The notes: a model not told the origin generated them from the sequence alone. DNA of 64,000 bases from Gemmatimonadetes bacterium T265 (GCA_019973575.1 BPUI01000004.1:62001-126000); one strand, 5' to 3'; numbered from the stretch's first letter, positions 1 to 9,518 are shown. Made by a program: numbers and translations.

Positions 1-122
1 TCTTCGTCCGGCTCGCACGCGATCACCTCGACGGCGGCGTGGGTCGTCAGCCGTCGCGCCTTCTCGTCCGAGATGGCCCGGACGAGCGTGCCGTAGTGCG
101 CGGGAAACGTGTACGGTTGCAT
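1..122 (-). CDS. Hypothetical protein, N-terminal 40 codons only
   Basis: An open frame starts at the ATG at 122 on the minus strand and runs off the left edge. The visible peptide begins MQPYTFPAHYGTLVRA and has a normal mixed composition, unlike the Arg/Pro/Ala-rich shadow frames of this GC-rich DNA. A weak GAGAG purine stretch lies upstream. No family is recognised from 40 residues. A terminator-like hairpin at 344-373 separates it from the permease gene upstream. Confidence 0.5.
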   Translation of the reverse strand, partial: MQPYTFPAHYGTLVRAISDEKARRLTTHAAVEVIACEPDE

Positions 123-570
123 GGGGGGTCGCTCTCGGGGGATTGCCCTGCGCGCGGGCGGTGGCACCGCGTCGACGGCCCGACGACAGGCAGGGCCACG
201 CCGCGCAGACGGTGTGCGCTTGGCCGGCGCCCGGGCGTGGGTGTCCGCGTGGCACATGTCCAAGGGCCCGGTCCGGACGCGCCACAGTCGTGCTACAATG
301 GCGCACTGTCACGCTCGGTAGCTGCGAAGATTTCCTGTGCAAAGGGAGCCCAGACGCTCTGTTCTGGGTTCCCAATTTTGGTAAACAGTCTCCACCACAG
401 GTCGCCTGAGTCGCGCGGCGCGGCCGTGCGGCAACTGGGTCGCGCCGGCGCACCAGCCCACACGCGTTCAACATCGGACCGGACGTACGCTGGCCGCCAC
501 GCGTCCCAACTAGCGCGATGGTGAGTTGACAGCGCCGTTGGCCGTCGGAGCCGTCTAAACCTACATGTCC
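123..570. other. Gene-free region between partial gene and ADOP permease
   Basis: No convincing coding frame. The stretch around 285-400 is clearly lower in GC than its surroundings. It holds a TACAAT hexamer at 293-298 and the hairpin annotated separately. Nothing else is recognised. Confidence 0.5.
344..373 (-). terminator. Probable intrinsic terminator downstream of the ADOP permease
   Basis: An 11-nt arm GGGAGCCCAGA (344-354) pairs with TCTGGGTTCCC (363-373) with one G-T mismatch and an 8-nt loop. A short T-rich run (AATTTTGG) follows on the plus strand and TTTGC follows on the minus strand, so it could work in either direction. It lies about 200 nt after the minus-strand permease stop at 571. 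Confidence 0.5.
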
Positions 571-3090
571 CTACTCACTCCGGAGTGCGACCATCGGGTC
601 GACGCGGGTCGCGCGCCGCGCCGGCACGGCTGCCGCGAGGAGCGCCGTCGCGCCGAGCACGCCGACCACGCCCACGAGCGTCAGCGGGTCCCCGCCCTCG
701 ACCCCGTAAAGCTGGTGCCGCAGCAGCCGCGCGGCCGCGACCGACAGCGGCAGCCCCGCCGCGGCCCCGCCCGCGACGAGCACCGCGGCCTCCCGCAGCA
801 CGAGCCCCAACACGTGCCGCGCGTCCGCGCCCAACGCCATGCGCAGCCCGAACTCGTTCGTGCGGCGGAGCGTGGCGTGGGCGAGCACGCCGTACAGCCC
901 GAGCGCCGCCAGCCCGAGCGCGAGCGCGCCGAAGAGCGTGACCACGCGCGCGACCAGGAGGTCCTCCCCCACCGAGTCGCGCACCAACGCGTCGAGCGGG
1001 CTCGCGTCCAGCACCACGGCCGACGGATCGGCCGCGTGCAGCGCCTGCCGCACCGGCCCGGCGGCGCGGGCCGGGTCGCCGGCGGTGCGCACGAGCAGGG
1101 AGTAGCGGTCCAGCCGGTCCGGGGCTTGGGCGACGGGCACGTACAGGCGCCGCGTCGGCGCGTCGCGCACCCCCTGCCCCTGCACGTCGGCGACGACGCC
1201 CACGATCGCGTACGTCGCGCTGTCCATCGTGACGTGCCGGCCGATCGGGTCCTGGCCCGGGAAGAAGAAGCGCGCCATCGACGCGTTGACGAGCGCGGCT
1301 TTCGCGCCCGACTCGTCGTCACTCGCCAGGAGATCCCGTCCGCGGACGAGGCGCGCGCCGACCGTGCGCGCGTAGTCCGGCCCCACGACGTCGTACTGGA
1401 CGACGGTGTCCGCGTCTGCCGCCGCCCGAAACCCCTCGACTTGGAGCGTGGTGCCGCTCTCGGTGCCGCTGAACAGCCCGTTCTCCGACGGCGTCGCCGC
1501 CAGCACGCCGGGCACCTGCCGCGCCCGCTCGGCCAGCGCACGCATCCGCGCCAGTCGCCGCGCGGCGGCGGTGTCGGTGCGCCCGACGTCGAGCGTGACG
1601 ACGAGCAGGCGGTCGCGCGCGACGCCGAGGTCCGCGCGCTCCACCCCGCGCATGCTGCGCCCGAGCATCCCCGTCGCGGCGAGCAGGACGGCGGAGAGGG
1701 CGACCTGCGCGACGACGAGCAGCGGGCCCGCCGTCAGGCCCCGCAGGCGCCCGCCCCCGCGCGCTGTCCCCGTCAGGCCGCGCCCCTGCGTGCGCAGCGC
1801 CGACGCCAGCTCGACGCGCGAGGCGTGGAGCGCGGGCGCGAGGCCGAACAGGAGCGCCGCGGCGAGGGCGAGGGCGGCCGTGAACAGCAGCGCGCGCGCG
1901 TCGAGCCCCGCGCCCAACGGCAGCGGCCGCGGCCCCCGGCTCGCCAGGCGGAGGAGGAGCGCGGTCGCGCCCGCGGCGACGACGAGCCCGAGCGCGGCGC
2001 CGCCGAGCGCGAGCACGACGCTCTCGACGCCGAGCTGGCGGAGGAGGCGCCGCCGGTCGGCGCCGAGCGCCAGGCGCACGCTCATCTCGCGGCCGCGCGC
2101 CGCCGCGCGGGCCAGCAGCAGGTGGGCGACGTTCGCGCACACGAGCAGGAGCACGAGCCCGACGGCGGCGCCGAGCACGCGGAGCGCGGGCCCGAACGCC
2201 TGCCGGTCGGCGGAGAACCCGCGGCCGCCCGGCTCCACGCGCACCGGGTGGCGCCGCAACTCGCGCGCGACGCCGCCGGCGTCGGCGGCCGGGACGTGGT
2301 CGGCCAGCGAGCGCGTGACCAACGGGACGAGCTCCGCACGCGCCCGCTCCGCGGTCCCGCCCGGCGCGAGCCGCCCCATCAGGAGGAGCCAACTCACCGA
2401 ACGGCTGGTGAGCCGGGTGTGGGTGGCCGCGAGCACGGGCTGCATCGTGATCGGGATCCAGAGCTCGGCCGGCTGCCCGACGACGTCGCCGGTGAACCCC
2501 GGCGGCGTCACCCCGACGACCGTGAGCGGCGTGCCGTTGACGACCAGCGGGCGGCCGACGGCCGCGGGGTCCCCGCCGAGGCGGCGCGTCCAGTAGCCGT
2601 GGCTCACGACCACCACCGGCGCGCCGCCGGCGACCCGGTCCTCGGCCTCCGTGAACGTCCGACCGCGGAACGCCGGCACCTCGAGGACGCCGAAGAAGTT
2701 CCCCGAGACGTAGCGGGCGCGCGGATGTTCGGCCTCGCCCGCCGCGGTAGCCGGGCCCTGCCGCACGATGACGTCCAGCCGTTCGGCGCGCCCGGTCGCG
2801 TAGAGCCCCGCGACCGTGCGCGCGGCGTCGCGCACGTCGGCGTACGCCGGGTAGGAGAACAGGTCGGCGCGCGGCGTCCCCTCCGACAGCCCGCCCGGGC
2901 GGGCCGGGTCGCCGACGCTGACGAGTTGCTCGGGGTGCGGCACCGGCAGCGGACGGAAGAGGAGCGCGTCGGCGAGCGAGAACAGCGCCGTGTTGGCGCC
3001 GATCCCGAGCGCGAGGACGAGCAGGAGCACGGCCGTCGCGGCCGGCGTGCGCCGGAGGGCGCGCAGGGCGAAGCGGAAGTCGGCGGGCAT
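571..3090 (-). CDS. ADOP-type duplicated ABC transporter permease (MacB_PCD/FtsX)
   Basis: This 839-aa inner-membrane protein has the ADOP (Acidobacterial duplicated orphan permease) layout. A first MacB-like periplasmic core follows an N-terminal membrane helix at about residues 18-40 ([13 protein letters not shown]). An FtsX domain lies near 260-410 with CANVAHLLLARAA, then a second core, and a C-terminal FtsX domain ending in DPMVALRSE. Family members are thought to work in MacB-like export or transenvelope mechanotransmission; the substrate is unknown. It lacks the N-terminal permease-prefix domain seen in the paralogs at 44920 and 48490, and no PadR gene sits beside it, so it is an orphan. 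The ATG at 3090 has only a weak AGG-type ribosome site. The frame is intact. Confidence 0.9.
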   Translation of the reverse strand: MPADFRFALRALRRTPAATAVLLLVLALGIGANTALFSLADALLFRPLPVPHPEQLVSVGDPARPGGLSEGTPRADLFSYPAYADVRDAARTVAGLYATGRAERLDVIVRQGPATAAGEAEHPRARYVSGNFFGVLEVPAFRGRTFTEAEDRVAGGAPVVVVSHGYWTRRLGGDPAAVGRPLVVNGTPLTVVGVTPPGFTGDVVGQPAELWIPITMQPVLAATHTRLTSRSVSWLLLMGRLAPGGTAERARAELVPLVTRSLADHVPAADAGGVARELRRHPVRVEPGGRGFSADRQAFGPALRVLGAAVGLVLLLVCANVAHLLLARAAARGREMSVRLALGADRRRLLRQLGVESVVLALGGAALGLVVAAGATALLLRLASRGPRPLPLGAGLDARALLFTAALALAAALLFGLAPALHASRVELASALRTQGRGLTGTARGGGRLRGLTAGPLLVVAQVALSAVLLAATGMLGRSMRGVERADLGVARDRLLVVTLDVGRTDTAAARRLARMRALAERARQVPGVLAATPSENGLFSGTESGTTLQVEGFRAAADADTVVQYDVVGPDYARTVGARLVRGRDLLASDDESGAKAALVNASMARFFFPGQDPIGRHVTMDSATYAIVGVVADVQGQGVRDAPTRRLYVPVAQAPDRLDRYSLLVRTAGDPARAAGPVRQALHAADPSAVVLDASPLDALVRDSVGEDLLVARVVTLFGALALGLAALGLYGVLAHATLRRTNEFGLRMALGADARHVLGLVLREAAVLVAGGAAAGLPLSVAAARLLRHQLYGVEGGDPLTLVGVVGVLGATALLAAAVPARRATRVDPMVALRSE

Positions 3091-3901
3091 GGGGCCTGGT
3101 GCCGCACGGGGAGGGATGGCGTGTGACCTCGTCCGCCGCGCGATCCGGCGCGGCGCGCGGTCGCCGGGGCGGCGGGCCGGGACGAGGCACGGCGCCGGGC
3201 GAGCGCGCCCTCGCCCGCGCGCCCGCCGAGCGGGCGGCTGAACCCATAGCGAGGCAGCGGGCGCGCGCGGTGGACATGGCGGACGCGGTGCTCGAGGGGG
3301 ACGCGGTCACGAGCGGTGGCCCGACACGTGGTCGGGTCATGGAAGAAGCGTCCCAACCCCGCAGGGCCGCACGACGCGCCGACGCGCGTTGTGCCACAAT
3401 GACTTACGCGTTGGGCGCCGATGACTTGGGCGCGGCGGGGCGTCCGCGCGCGGGACGCCGCTGTCCGGAAACGGACAGTCCGCGGGCCGACGGTCGGAAT
3501 CGTGCCGGGTGCTGTGAAGGCTACGCCGTCTGGAGACGCGGTCGGTGTTGAGCACGCTGCCGGCGCCGCGCCGCGCACCCGCGCACGGGCCGGGGGCACG
3601 GGCTCGGCACTCGGAGCCAACAGCACCGTCTCCCGCTCGCGTCCCCCGCCGGCGCGTGCGACCGCCGCGAGCGGGCGGCGCGTCCCCCGAGGGCTGCGTC
3701 GATCGCGTGTCGCGGTCCGGGTGTCGCGGTCCGCGCGTCGGTGGACCGCGCCGACCGGTGCGAGCGCGGCGGAGCGGGTGGCCCCCGCGCCGGCGCGGGG
3801 GCCGACGATGATGCCGCGCGGGCGGGCCCGTCCGGGCCCGGGCGTTAGGCGTACCCGGCGCGGTCCTCCGACGCGCGGACCGCCGCCGTGCGCGCGAGCG
3901 C
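3091..3901. other. Long region without a recognisable gene
   Basis: About 800 bases of extremely GC-rich DNA. Open frames on both strands encode only Arg/Pro/Ala-rich peptides without motifs. It contains a CCCGAC-ACGTG-GTCGGG hairpin at 3320-3336, the long palindrome at 3780-3803 and one copy of the CGTTAGGC octamer at 3843. Confidence 0.5.
3780..3803. terminator. Perfect 24-bp GC palindrome, possible terminator of the DoxX-like gene
   Basis: GGCCCCCGCGCC (3780-3791) is followed directly by its exact reverse complement (3792-3803). It lies about 100 nt downstream of the minus-strand DoxX-like gene. There is no T-run, so a terminator role is only an inference. Confidence 0.35.
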
Positions 3902-4263
3902 CTAGGCGACCAGCGCCGGCTCGAAGAACAGCGGCCGAGACGCTTCCGGTCCGTGTCCAGCCCGAACGCGGTCCGGCGGTGGACGTACGGCGACACGTTG
4001 CCGGGGAACACCGCGACGAAGAACGCCGCTGACAGCCGCCCGACCGCGGCCCGGCGCTGGCCCCCGGCGAGGACCAGCGCGGCGCCGAGCGCGACCTCGG
4101 CGACGCCGGAGGCGAGCACCGTGACGTCTTTGTCGAGCGGCACCCAGTCCGGCCCCTGCGCCCGGAACGCCCGGCGCGCGACCGTCAGGCGGCCGAGGCC
4201 GGCGAGGACGAGCAGGCCGCCCAGTGCCGTGCCGGCGCCCGTCCGGCGGGTCGGGTCGGGCAT
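3902..4263 (-). pseudogene. DoxX-like membrane protein gene with a C-terminal frameshift
   Basis: The ATG at 4263 opens a small DoxX-like integral membrane protein. Hydrophobic segments include GTALGGLLVLAGLGRLTV and ASGVAEVALGAALVLAGG, followed by FVAVFPGNVSPYVHRRTAFGL, typical of DoxX relatives. After FGLDTDRKRLGR the original frame becomes Ser/Arg-rich and continues for hundreds of codons. One base over, the expected family ending LFFEPALVA followed by TAG (stop at 3902) appears. The shift is near 3930. This is either a recent frameshift or a sequencing error; with one base corrected the protein would be about 120 aa, the usual size. Confidence 0.7.
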
Positions 4264-4379
4264 GGCGCCGTGTGGCCTCGAGCGTTCGTGGCACGTGGGC
4301 GCGTGCGGTGTGCGGCCTCGCGTCGCCGCCCGTGTTGGGCCACTCGTTGGGCCGGGCAACCGCCGGGCCGCCAGGCCCC

Positions 4380-5792
4380 TCAGCCGCTCGCGGCCGACGG
4401 GGCGTACAGGCGGACCGTCACGCGCGCCGGCGGCCCGACGGCGTCCTCCACCACCAGGCGCACCCGGCGCAGCGGGGGCGCCGGCGCGAGCGGCACGAGC
4501 CGCGCGACGCCGACCGTCGTCCCGCGGGCGAGCGGGCGCCACCCGGCGCCGTCGTGCCCGTACAGCGCGAACCGCGCGACGCGCTGGCCGGCGCGTGCCA
4601 CGTCCTCCGCGAGCCGCACCATCCCGACGGGCGTCGCCGCGGGCAGCGCGACGAGCAGTTCGGCCGTCCGCGGACCGGTCGGCCGCCAGGTCGCCCGCGC
4701 GCCCCGGATTTCGGCGGCGTCCAGCGCCGCCCGGCGCGCCCCGAGGCCGGCCAGCCGGGCCACGTCGGTCGGGTGGAACACGCCGTCCCGCGTAGGCGGC
4801 ACGTTGAGCAGCAACTTCGCGTTCCGCCCCACGCTCCCCAGGTAGAGCGCCATCAGGTCGTCGACCGCCCGCACGCGCGCGTCCTCCGCCGGGTGGTAGA
4901 ACCACCCGGGGCGGATCGACACGTCGACCTCCGCGGGGCGCCAGACCGCGCCGAACGGGTCGCCGTGCCGCAGCATCGCGTCCACCGCCGGCCCCGACGC
5001 GCCGGGCGCGGGGACCGCGGCCGGGTCGACGGCGGCCCAGTTCGGGGCGCCCACCTCGCCCCGCTCGTTCCCGCACCAGCGCACGTCGGGACCGGCGTCG
5101 GAGAAGATCACCGCCCCGGGCTGGAGCCGGCGCACGGTGGCGAACACGCGCGGCCAGTCGTACACCTGCCGCCGCCCGGTCGGCCCCTCGCCGTTCGCGC
5201 CGTCGAACCAGACCTCGGCGAGCGGGCCGTAGCGGGTGAGGAGCTCGGCGAGCTGGGCGACATAGACGGCGTTATAGCGCGGCGAGTCGCCGTACGCCGG
5301 GTGGTGGCGGTCCCACGGCGAGCAGTACAGGCCGGGGCGCAGCCCCTCGGCGCGGCACGCGTCCACGAACTCGCGGACGACGTCCCCCGCGCCCCCGCGC
5401 CAGGGGCTGTGCGCGACGGTGTGCGTGGTCGTCGCGCTCGGCCACAGGCAGAAGCCGTCGTGGTGCTTGGCCGTGAGCACCATCGCGCACGCGCCCGCCG
5501 CCCGCGCCGCGCGGGCCCACTGGCGCGCGTCGAGGCGGGCGGGCGCGAACACCGCGGGCGCCTCGCGCCCGTCGCCCCACTCGCGGTCGGTGAACGTGTT
5601 CGGGCCGAAGTGGACGAACAGCGCGAGCTCGTCCTCCTGCCACGCGAGCTGCGCGAGCGAGGGGCGGGCGAGCGCGGCCTTCCCAATGGCGTGTCCCGCC
5701 CCGGGGGCCCGGGACGGCGCCCCGGTCGCGAGCCAGCCGGCGGCGCCCGCCGCGGTCCGGACGAATGTGCGGCGGTCCATGCGCGGATCCAT
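4380..5792 (-). CDS. Alpha-L-fucosidase, GH29, Tat-exported
   Basis: A 470-aa glycoside hydrolase family 29 enzyme releasing alpha-L-fucose from glycans. The N-terminus carries a twin-arginine signal (DRRTFVRTAAGAAGWLATGA, residues 6-25), so export to the periplasm or outside is likely. Family signatures are HFGPNTFTDREWGDG (61-75), KHHDGFCLWPS (109-119), YCSPWDRHHPAYG (156-168) and AEVWFDGANGEG with the catalytic nucleophile Asp at about 197. The last 100 residues look like the usual C-terminal beta-sandwich. Translation could also start at the inner ATG four codons later. It is a stand-alone gene with no sugar transporter next to it. Confidence 0.93.
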   Translation of the reverse strand: MDPRMDRRTFVRTAAGAAGWLATGAPSRAPGAGHAIGKAALARPSLAQLAWQEDELALFVHFGPNTFTDREWGDGREAPAVFAPARLDARQWARAARAAGACAMVLTAKHHDGFCLWPSATTTHTVAHSPWRGGAGDVVREFVDACRAEGLRPGLYCSPWDRHHPAYGDSPRYNAVYVAQLAELLTRYGPLAEVWFDGANGEGPTGRRQVYDWPRVFATVRRLQPGAVIFSDAGPDVRWCGNERGEVGAPNWAAVDPAAVPAPGASGPAVDAMLRHGDPFGAVWRPAEVDVSIRPGWFYHPAEDARVRAVDDLMALYLGSVGRNAKLLLNVPPTRDGVFHPTDVARLAGLGARRAALDAAEIRGARATWRPTGPRTAELLVALPAATPVGMVRLAEDVARAGQRVARFALYGHDGAGWRPLARGTTVGVARLVPLAPAPPLRRVRLVVEDAVGPPARVTVRLYAPSAASG

Positions 5793-6130
5793 GCGCGCGC
5801 AAGATCACGCCCGCCCCCGCGGGCCGCCACCGCCCGGGGCGTACGTGGTCGGGAATGACGCCCGGACTGGGAACGGTTCCCTGCGTTCCGAGCCCCAGGG
5901 GCGCGCGCGGGAGCGCCGGCCCCGCCCCGACCGCACCCGGCCGTCCGTGCCTAACCACTGTCGAGCAGCTGCCTAACGAGAGCCGCCCCTTCTCACTACC
6001 CGATCGAGCCCCCCAGTCCCCATTCTCGCTATTGGTTTGCTCGCCCTAATCCGGGCTGGGAACGGTAGGTTCGAGGGCCGCCGAATTTGACGGTCAACCT
6101 CTGGCGCGCGCCCGTGAGGGGTCCGCCGCC
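5793..6130. other. Intergenic region before the helix-turn-helix gene
   Basis: No gene seen. It holds two GCCTAAC motifs (5949-5955 and 5971-5977) and a short low-GC patch at about 5990-6060. AACGGTTCCCTGCGTT near 5873 resembles AACGATTCCCTGCGT near 7068 on the far side of the next gene. Confidence 0.4.
6087..6097. promoter_or_regulatory. 11-bp palindrome upstream of the HTH gene
   Basis: TTGACGGTCAA is a perfect palindrome about 33 nt before the GTG start at 6131. It could be an operator for that gene or simply a -35-like TTGACG. No clear -10 follows. Confidence 0.3.
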
Positions 6131-7021
6131 GTGCCGCGCCGCCCACCAACCCGTTCCCCCGCCGAGACTTCGGCCGCCCTGGCCGACCGCCCGACGCCCG
6201 CGCGCCCCCACGTCGTCGACCGTGCGCTGGCGGTGCACCGGCTGCGGGCCGCCGGGCAGTCGTCGGCCGAGGTGCAGCGGCGGCTCCAAGTGTCGAAGAG
6301 CACCGTGTCGGTGCTCGGGTATCTCGGCGCCGCGCGCGCCCGCATGGAGCCCGCGAGCGTGGCCGAGCTCCGCACGCCCGCGGTGACCGCCCGCGACGTG
6401 TGGCGGCTGGCCACTGCCGCGCAGAAGGCGGAGCGGGACGCCCGCGGCGCGCTGACGGGCGACGCGGAGCGCGACCAGGCGCGCCGGCGGGCGGTCGTGG
6501 GCCTCCGCGCCGCGTTCCGCGACCACCTGGCCCACGCACGCCTAACGTCCGCGGTGGCGCGCCGGCGCGTTAGACAGGCGGCGGGACGGCGCGTCGCCGA
6601 CCGGCAGGTTGCCGGGCGCAGCGCGGCCACCCGCGCCGTCGGCTGGTCGCACGCGGCGTGGGCCGACGACCCGACCGCCTTCGCCGAGGCACACCTGGCC
6701 GCCCGCGCGGCCGAGCACGCGCTCGCCGGTCAGGTCGCCGCGGCCGGCGAGGGCAGCCTCCAGCGGCTCGGCGGGACGCGGTGGCGGGCGCTGGCGGCCG
6801 CCGCGCGCGGCGCGCGCACCCCGACCGGGACCCAAACGTTCGCCGCGCGGGCCGTCGTCACCCGCAAGCTGCGCGAAGCACACGACGAGCTGGCGCGACT
6901 GCGCCTGTCACCGACCGGTGCCGCGTTAGACACCGCACCGCCGGACGTGGCTCCGGCTGACCCGCCTGGCCCGCACGACCCGGTGCGGTGGGAGGACGTC
7001 GAGGAGGATCTGCGCGACTGA
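6131..7021 (+). CDS. Helix-turn-helix DNA-binding protein of unknown role
   Basis: A 296-aa Arg/Ala-rich protein starting at GTG. Residues about 28-62 (ALAVHRLRAAGQSSAEVQ, then RLQVSKSTVSVLGYL) form a helix-turn-helix similar to the recognition domain of ParB/KorB-like proteins. The rest is charged and helical with WSHAAWADDPTAF and a C-terminal acidic tail WEDVEEDLRD. It is followed by no partition ATPase, so a replicon-partition job is only a guess. The coding strand has three rare-codon spots tied to CTAACG/GTTAG strings (6540, 6570, 6924). The ribosome site is weak and the start uncertain. Confidence 0.6.
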   Translation: MPRRPPTRSPAETSAALADRPTPARPHVVDRALAVHRLRAAGQSSAEVQRRLQVSKSTVSVLGYLGAARARMEPASVAELRTPAVTARDVWRLATAAQKAERDARGALTGDAERDQARRRAVVGLRAAFRDHLAHARLTSAVARRRVRQAAGRRVADRQVAGRSAATRAVGWSHAAWADDPTAFAEAHLAARAAEHALAGQVAAAGEGSLQRLGGTRWRALAAAARGARTPTGTQTFAARAVVTRKLREAHDELARLRLSPTGAALDTAPPDVAPADPPGPHDPVRWEDVEEDLRD

Positions 7022-7278
7022 GTCCGGGCGCGGGCCGCGGCTTGTGGAATGGTGCTGTGGTCGGAAAACGATTCCCTGCGTCCCCACCCGCAACCCCGAT
7101 CTTGCCGAACGCTCCACGCGGCCCCACGACGCCGGTGCAGAACGCGTCGGCGTCGGCCGCCGTGGGACGTAGCTTCTGATGCCGAGTATTGCGACGCCCG
7201 CCCAGGCCGGCCAGCCGTGGTGAGGTCGGGACGGGTCGAGAGTTCGGAAAGGGCCGGTGGTTTGGAGGGTCCCGCCCG

Positions 7279-8178
7279 CTACAACCGTTGGCCCAGCCGC
7301 GCCTCCAGGGCGGGGCGGTAGCTTCGACTGAGCGTCAGCACCGTGCGGTCGCGGAGCCGCACGGCGAAGGCCCCGTGCGAGTCGGCCTGGAGCTCCGCCA
7401 CGTAGTCGAGGTTGACCACCGCCGAGCGGTGGATGCGCACGAAGCGCCGCGGGTCGAGCGCGGCCTCGAGCTCCCCGAGCGGCGCGCGATGCAGGTGCGC
7501 CGCGCCGCCGGCCGTGTGGAGCCGCACGTACACGTCGTCGGCCTCGATCCACGCGACCTCCTCGACCGGCAGGAGGCGCACGCGCCCCCGGGTCTTCAGC
7601 ACGATGCGGTCGAGGTACGGCGGCCGCGCGGGGGGTTCGGGTGCCGCCGCCGAGCCCACCGGGCGGCGCCGGACGTCGGCGAGCAGCGCCTCCAGGCGCC
7701 GAACCGCGGCCTCGGCCCCGTCCGCCTGGGCACGGTCCGCGTGGGCGCGCCCGGCGGCCCGGCCGAGCGCCGCGCGGAAGCGCGCATCACTGTATGGCTT
7801 CAGCAGGTAGTCGGCGGCGTGCGCGTCGAACGCTCGGAGCGCGTACTGGTCGTAGGCAGTCACGAACACGACGGCGGGCAGCGCCGCCGGTCCGCGGGCG
7901 GCCGCCACCGCGTCGAGCACAGCGAAGCCGTCCACCTCGGGCATCTGCACGTCCAGAAACAGCACGTCGACTGGCTGCCCGGCGCGCGCCGCCGCGTCCA
8001 GGGCGCGCACCGCGTCCCGCCCCCCGGCGCACGCCCCGGCCAGCGCGACCTGCGCCTCGCCCTCCAGCAGCTCGAGCAGGCGCCGCCGGGCGGGCACCTC
8101 GTCGTCGACAACGAGTACTCGGACCGGGGACTTCCCGCCGACGGTTCCGGTGCCGGCGGTTCCGCCGTCGGCCGTCAC
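7279..8178 (-). CDS. LytTR-family response regulator
   Basis: A 299-aa two-component regulator. The receiver domain (about residues 19-140) shows VLVVDDE, the phospho-acceptor Asp76 in DVLFLDVQMP, FVTAYDQYA and the KPYSD lysine motif. A Pro/Ala linker leads to a LytTR DNA-binding domain (about 190-298) with IEADDVYVRLHTA, RFVRIHRSAVVNL and LSRSYRPALE. It overlaps the upstream sensor kinase by 4 nt (ATGA), so the two are translationally coupled partners. It probably binds direct-repeat sites at target promoters; none could be assigned. Confidence 0.95.
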   Translation of the reverse strand: MTADGGTAGTGTVGGKSPVRVLVVDDEVPARRRLLELLEGEAQVALAGACAGGRDAVRALDAAARAGQPVDVLFLDVQMPEVDGFAVLDAVAAARGPAALPAVVFVTAYDQYALRAFDAHAADYLLKPYSDARFRAALGRAAGRAHADRAQADGAEAAVRRLEALLADVRRRPVGSAAAPEPPARPPYLDRIVLKTRGRVRLLPVEEVAWIEADDVYVRLHTAGGAAHLHRAPLGELEAALDPRRFVRIHRSAVVNLDYVAELQADSHGAFAVRLRDRTVLTLSRSYRPALEARLGQRL

Positions 8179-9446
8179 GTGGCGGCCCCCGCGTGGTCCG
8201 TCGGCGACGGGTCGGGCCGGAACGGCACCTCGACTTCCGCGAGCACGCCTCCGTCGGGGGCCGCGCGGACGGAGAAGCGGTGGCGGCCCGGGTACAAGCT
8301 CTCCAACCGGGCCGCGGCATTGCGCAGGCCCACGCCGCCGTGCGCGGGCAGCCGCCAGCCGCCGGGCAGCCCGACGCCGTCGTCGCGCACTCGCAGCACG
8401 AGCCGCACATCACCGTCGGACGTTCCGCCGTGCGCCTCCCCGGGGTGCTCTACCGACGCCTCCACGCGCGCCTCCACCGCGACCAACCCTGGGGCGTCCC
8501 GGGGCGTGATCCCGTGCTTAATCGCGTTCTCGACGAGCGGCTGGAGCACGAAGGCCGGCACCCGCGCGCCAAGGGCGGCGGCGTCGGCCCGCACCGTCAC
8601 GGTCAGCCGGTCCGCGAAGCGGGCCCGCTCGGTGGCGAGGTAGGCGTCGAGGAAGCGGAGCTCCTCCGCCAGCGTCACCTCCGGCCGGGCCGCGTGGTCG
8701 AGCGAGGCGCGCAGCAGCTCGCCGAGCTGCGCCATGAGGTCCCGCGCCCTGGCGGGCTCGCGCGCGGTGTAGGCGCTCACCGTGTTGAGGGCGTTGAAGA
8801 GGAAGTGGGGGTGGAGCTGCGCCCCGAGGACGTGGAGGCGCGCCTCCGCCAGGCCCGCCTCCAACCGCGCCGCCCGCACCGCGAGCGCGGCCGCGTCGCG
8901 CTCCCGCCGCCGCGCCTCGGCGGCGGCGGCGAGGGCGGCCGCGGCGCCCGCGATGGCCCCGTACACGAGCACGTCCCAGGGGTAGCGCACGGCCACGAAC
9001 CGCAGCCACGACGGCGGGGGCGGCGCCCCGATCACCGGCCGGAGAGCGGCCTGGGCCGCGAGCGCGACGGTGGTCCAGCCGAGCGCGAGGGGCAGGTGGC
9101 GGAGGAGCCGCGCCGTCGGACGCCGGCCGGCGCCGAGGCGGCCGGCGAGCCAGCAGTCGACGCGACGATCGACGCGCGCTACGAGCGGGGCGACGAGGCC
9201 CCACACCCACCACCGCGGCATGGTCTCGCGGAGCGCCCCGGCCCAGCCGGTCGCCGGGCTCCGGACGTACCAGTGGCCGGCGAACAGCAGGCCAATCAAG
9301 GTGCCCGCCCCGACGCCCGCGCCGGCCGTCGCCCACGCCGGCCGGGGGTGTGCGGCCGCCGGCGGCCGGGTGGGCCCCGGCTGGGCCGGCGTCGGGCCAT
9401 CGTCCAGCACGCTGCTAGGCACGTCGTGCGCTCCGTCGGTCGTCAC
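8175..9446 (-). CDS. LytS/YehU-type sensor histidine kinase
   Basis: A 423-aa membrane kinase. The N-terminal third has a Pro-rich cytoplasmic leader then four hydrophobic segments (about residues 40-58, 80-92, 118-135, 158-178) and no large extracytoplasmic domain. The His_kinase module follows, with the phosphorylated His214 in LHPHFLFNALNTV. The HATPase_c domain has LQPLVENAIKHG (N box) and DDGVGLPGG and GGVGLRNAAARL (G boxes). It lies directly upstream of the LytTR regulator with a 4-nt overlap. Such kinases often sense membrane or small-molecule cues; the signal here is unknown. Confidence 0.94.
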   Translation of the reverse strand: MTTDGAHDVPSSVLDDGPTPAQPGPTRPPAAAHPRPAWATAGAGVGAGTLIGLLFAGHWYVRSPATGWAGALRETMPRWWVWGLVAPLVARVDRRVDCWLAGRLGAGRRPTARLLRHLPLALGWTTVALAAQAALRPVIGAPPPPSWLRFVAVRYPWDVLVYGAIAGAAAALAAAAEARRRERDAAALAVRAARLEAGLAEARLHVLGAQLHPHFLFNALNTVSAYTAREPARARDLMAQLGELLRASLDHAARPEVTLAEELRFLDAYLATERARFADRLTVTVRADAAALGARVPAFVLQPLVENAIKHGITPRDAPGLVAVEARVEASVEHPGEAHGGTSDGDVRLVLRVRDDGVGLPGGWRLPAHGGVGLRNAAARLESLYPGRHRFSVRAAPDGGVLAEVEVPFRPDPSPTDHAGAAT

Positions 9447-9518
9447 GTTACCCGGGAGGACTCGGCGACCACGCCATCCTCAGAGGCCGCCCGGGCGACG
9501 CCTGGCGGGCCTCACGGC

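Noticed and set aside
289-305. CGTGCTACAATGGCGCA, identical to a conserved piece of bacterial 16S rRNA as I remember it
   Set aside because: Only 17 bases match and the flanks do not resemble rRNA; no rRNA gene is present. Most likely chance, with TACAAT perhaps acting as a -10.
565-3126. Long plus-strand open frame opposite the first ADOP permease
   Set aside because: Composition dominated by Arg, Glu, His and Ala with no domain; the minus-strand permease explains the region.
3421-4032. Plus-strand frame of about 200 codons in the gap after the permease
   Set aside because: Arg/Pro/Ala-rich, no motif, no ribosome site, and it runs antisense into the DoxX-like gene.
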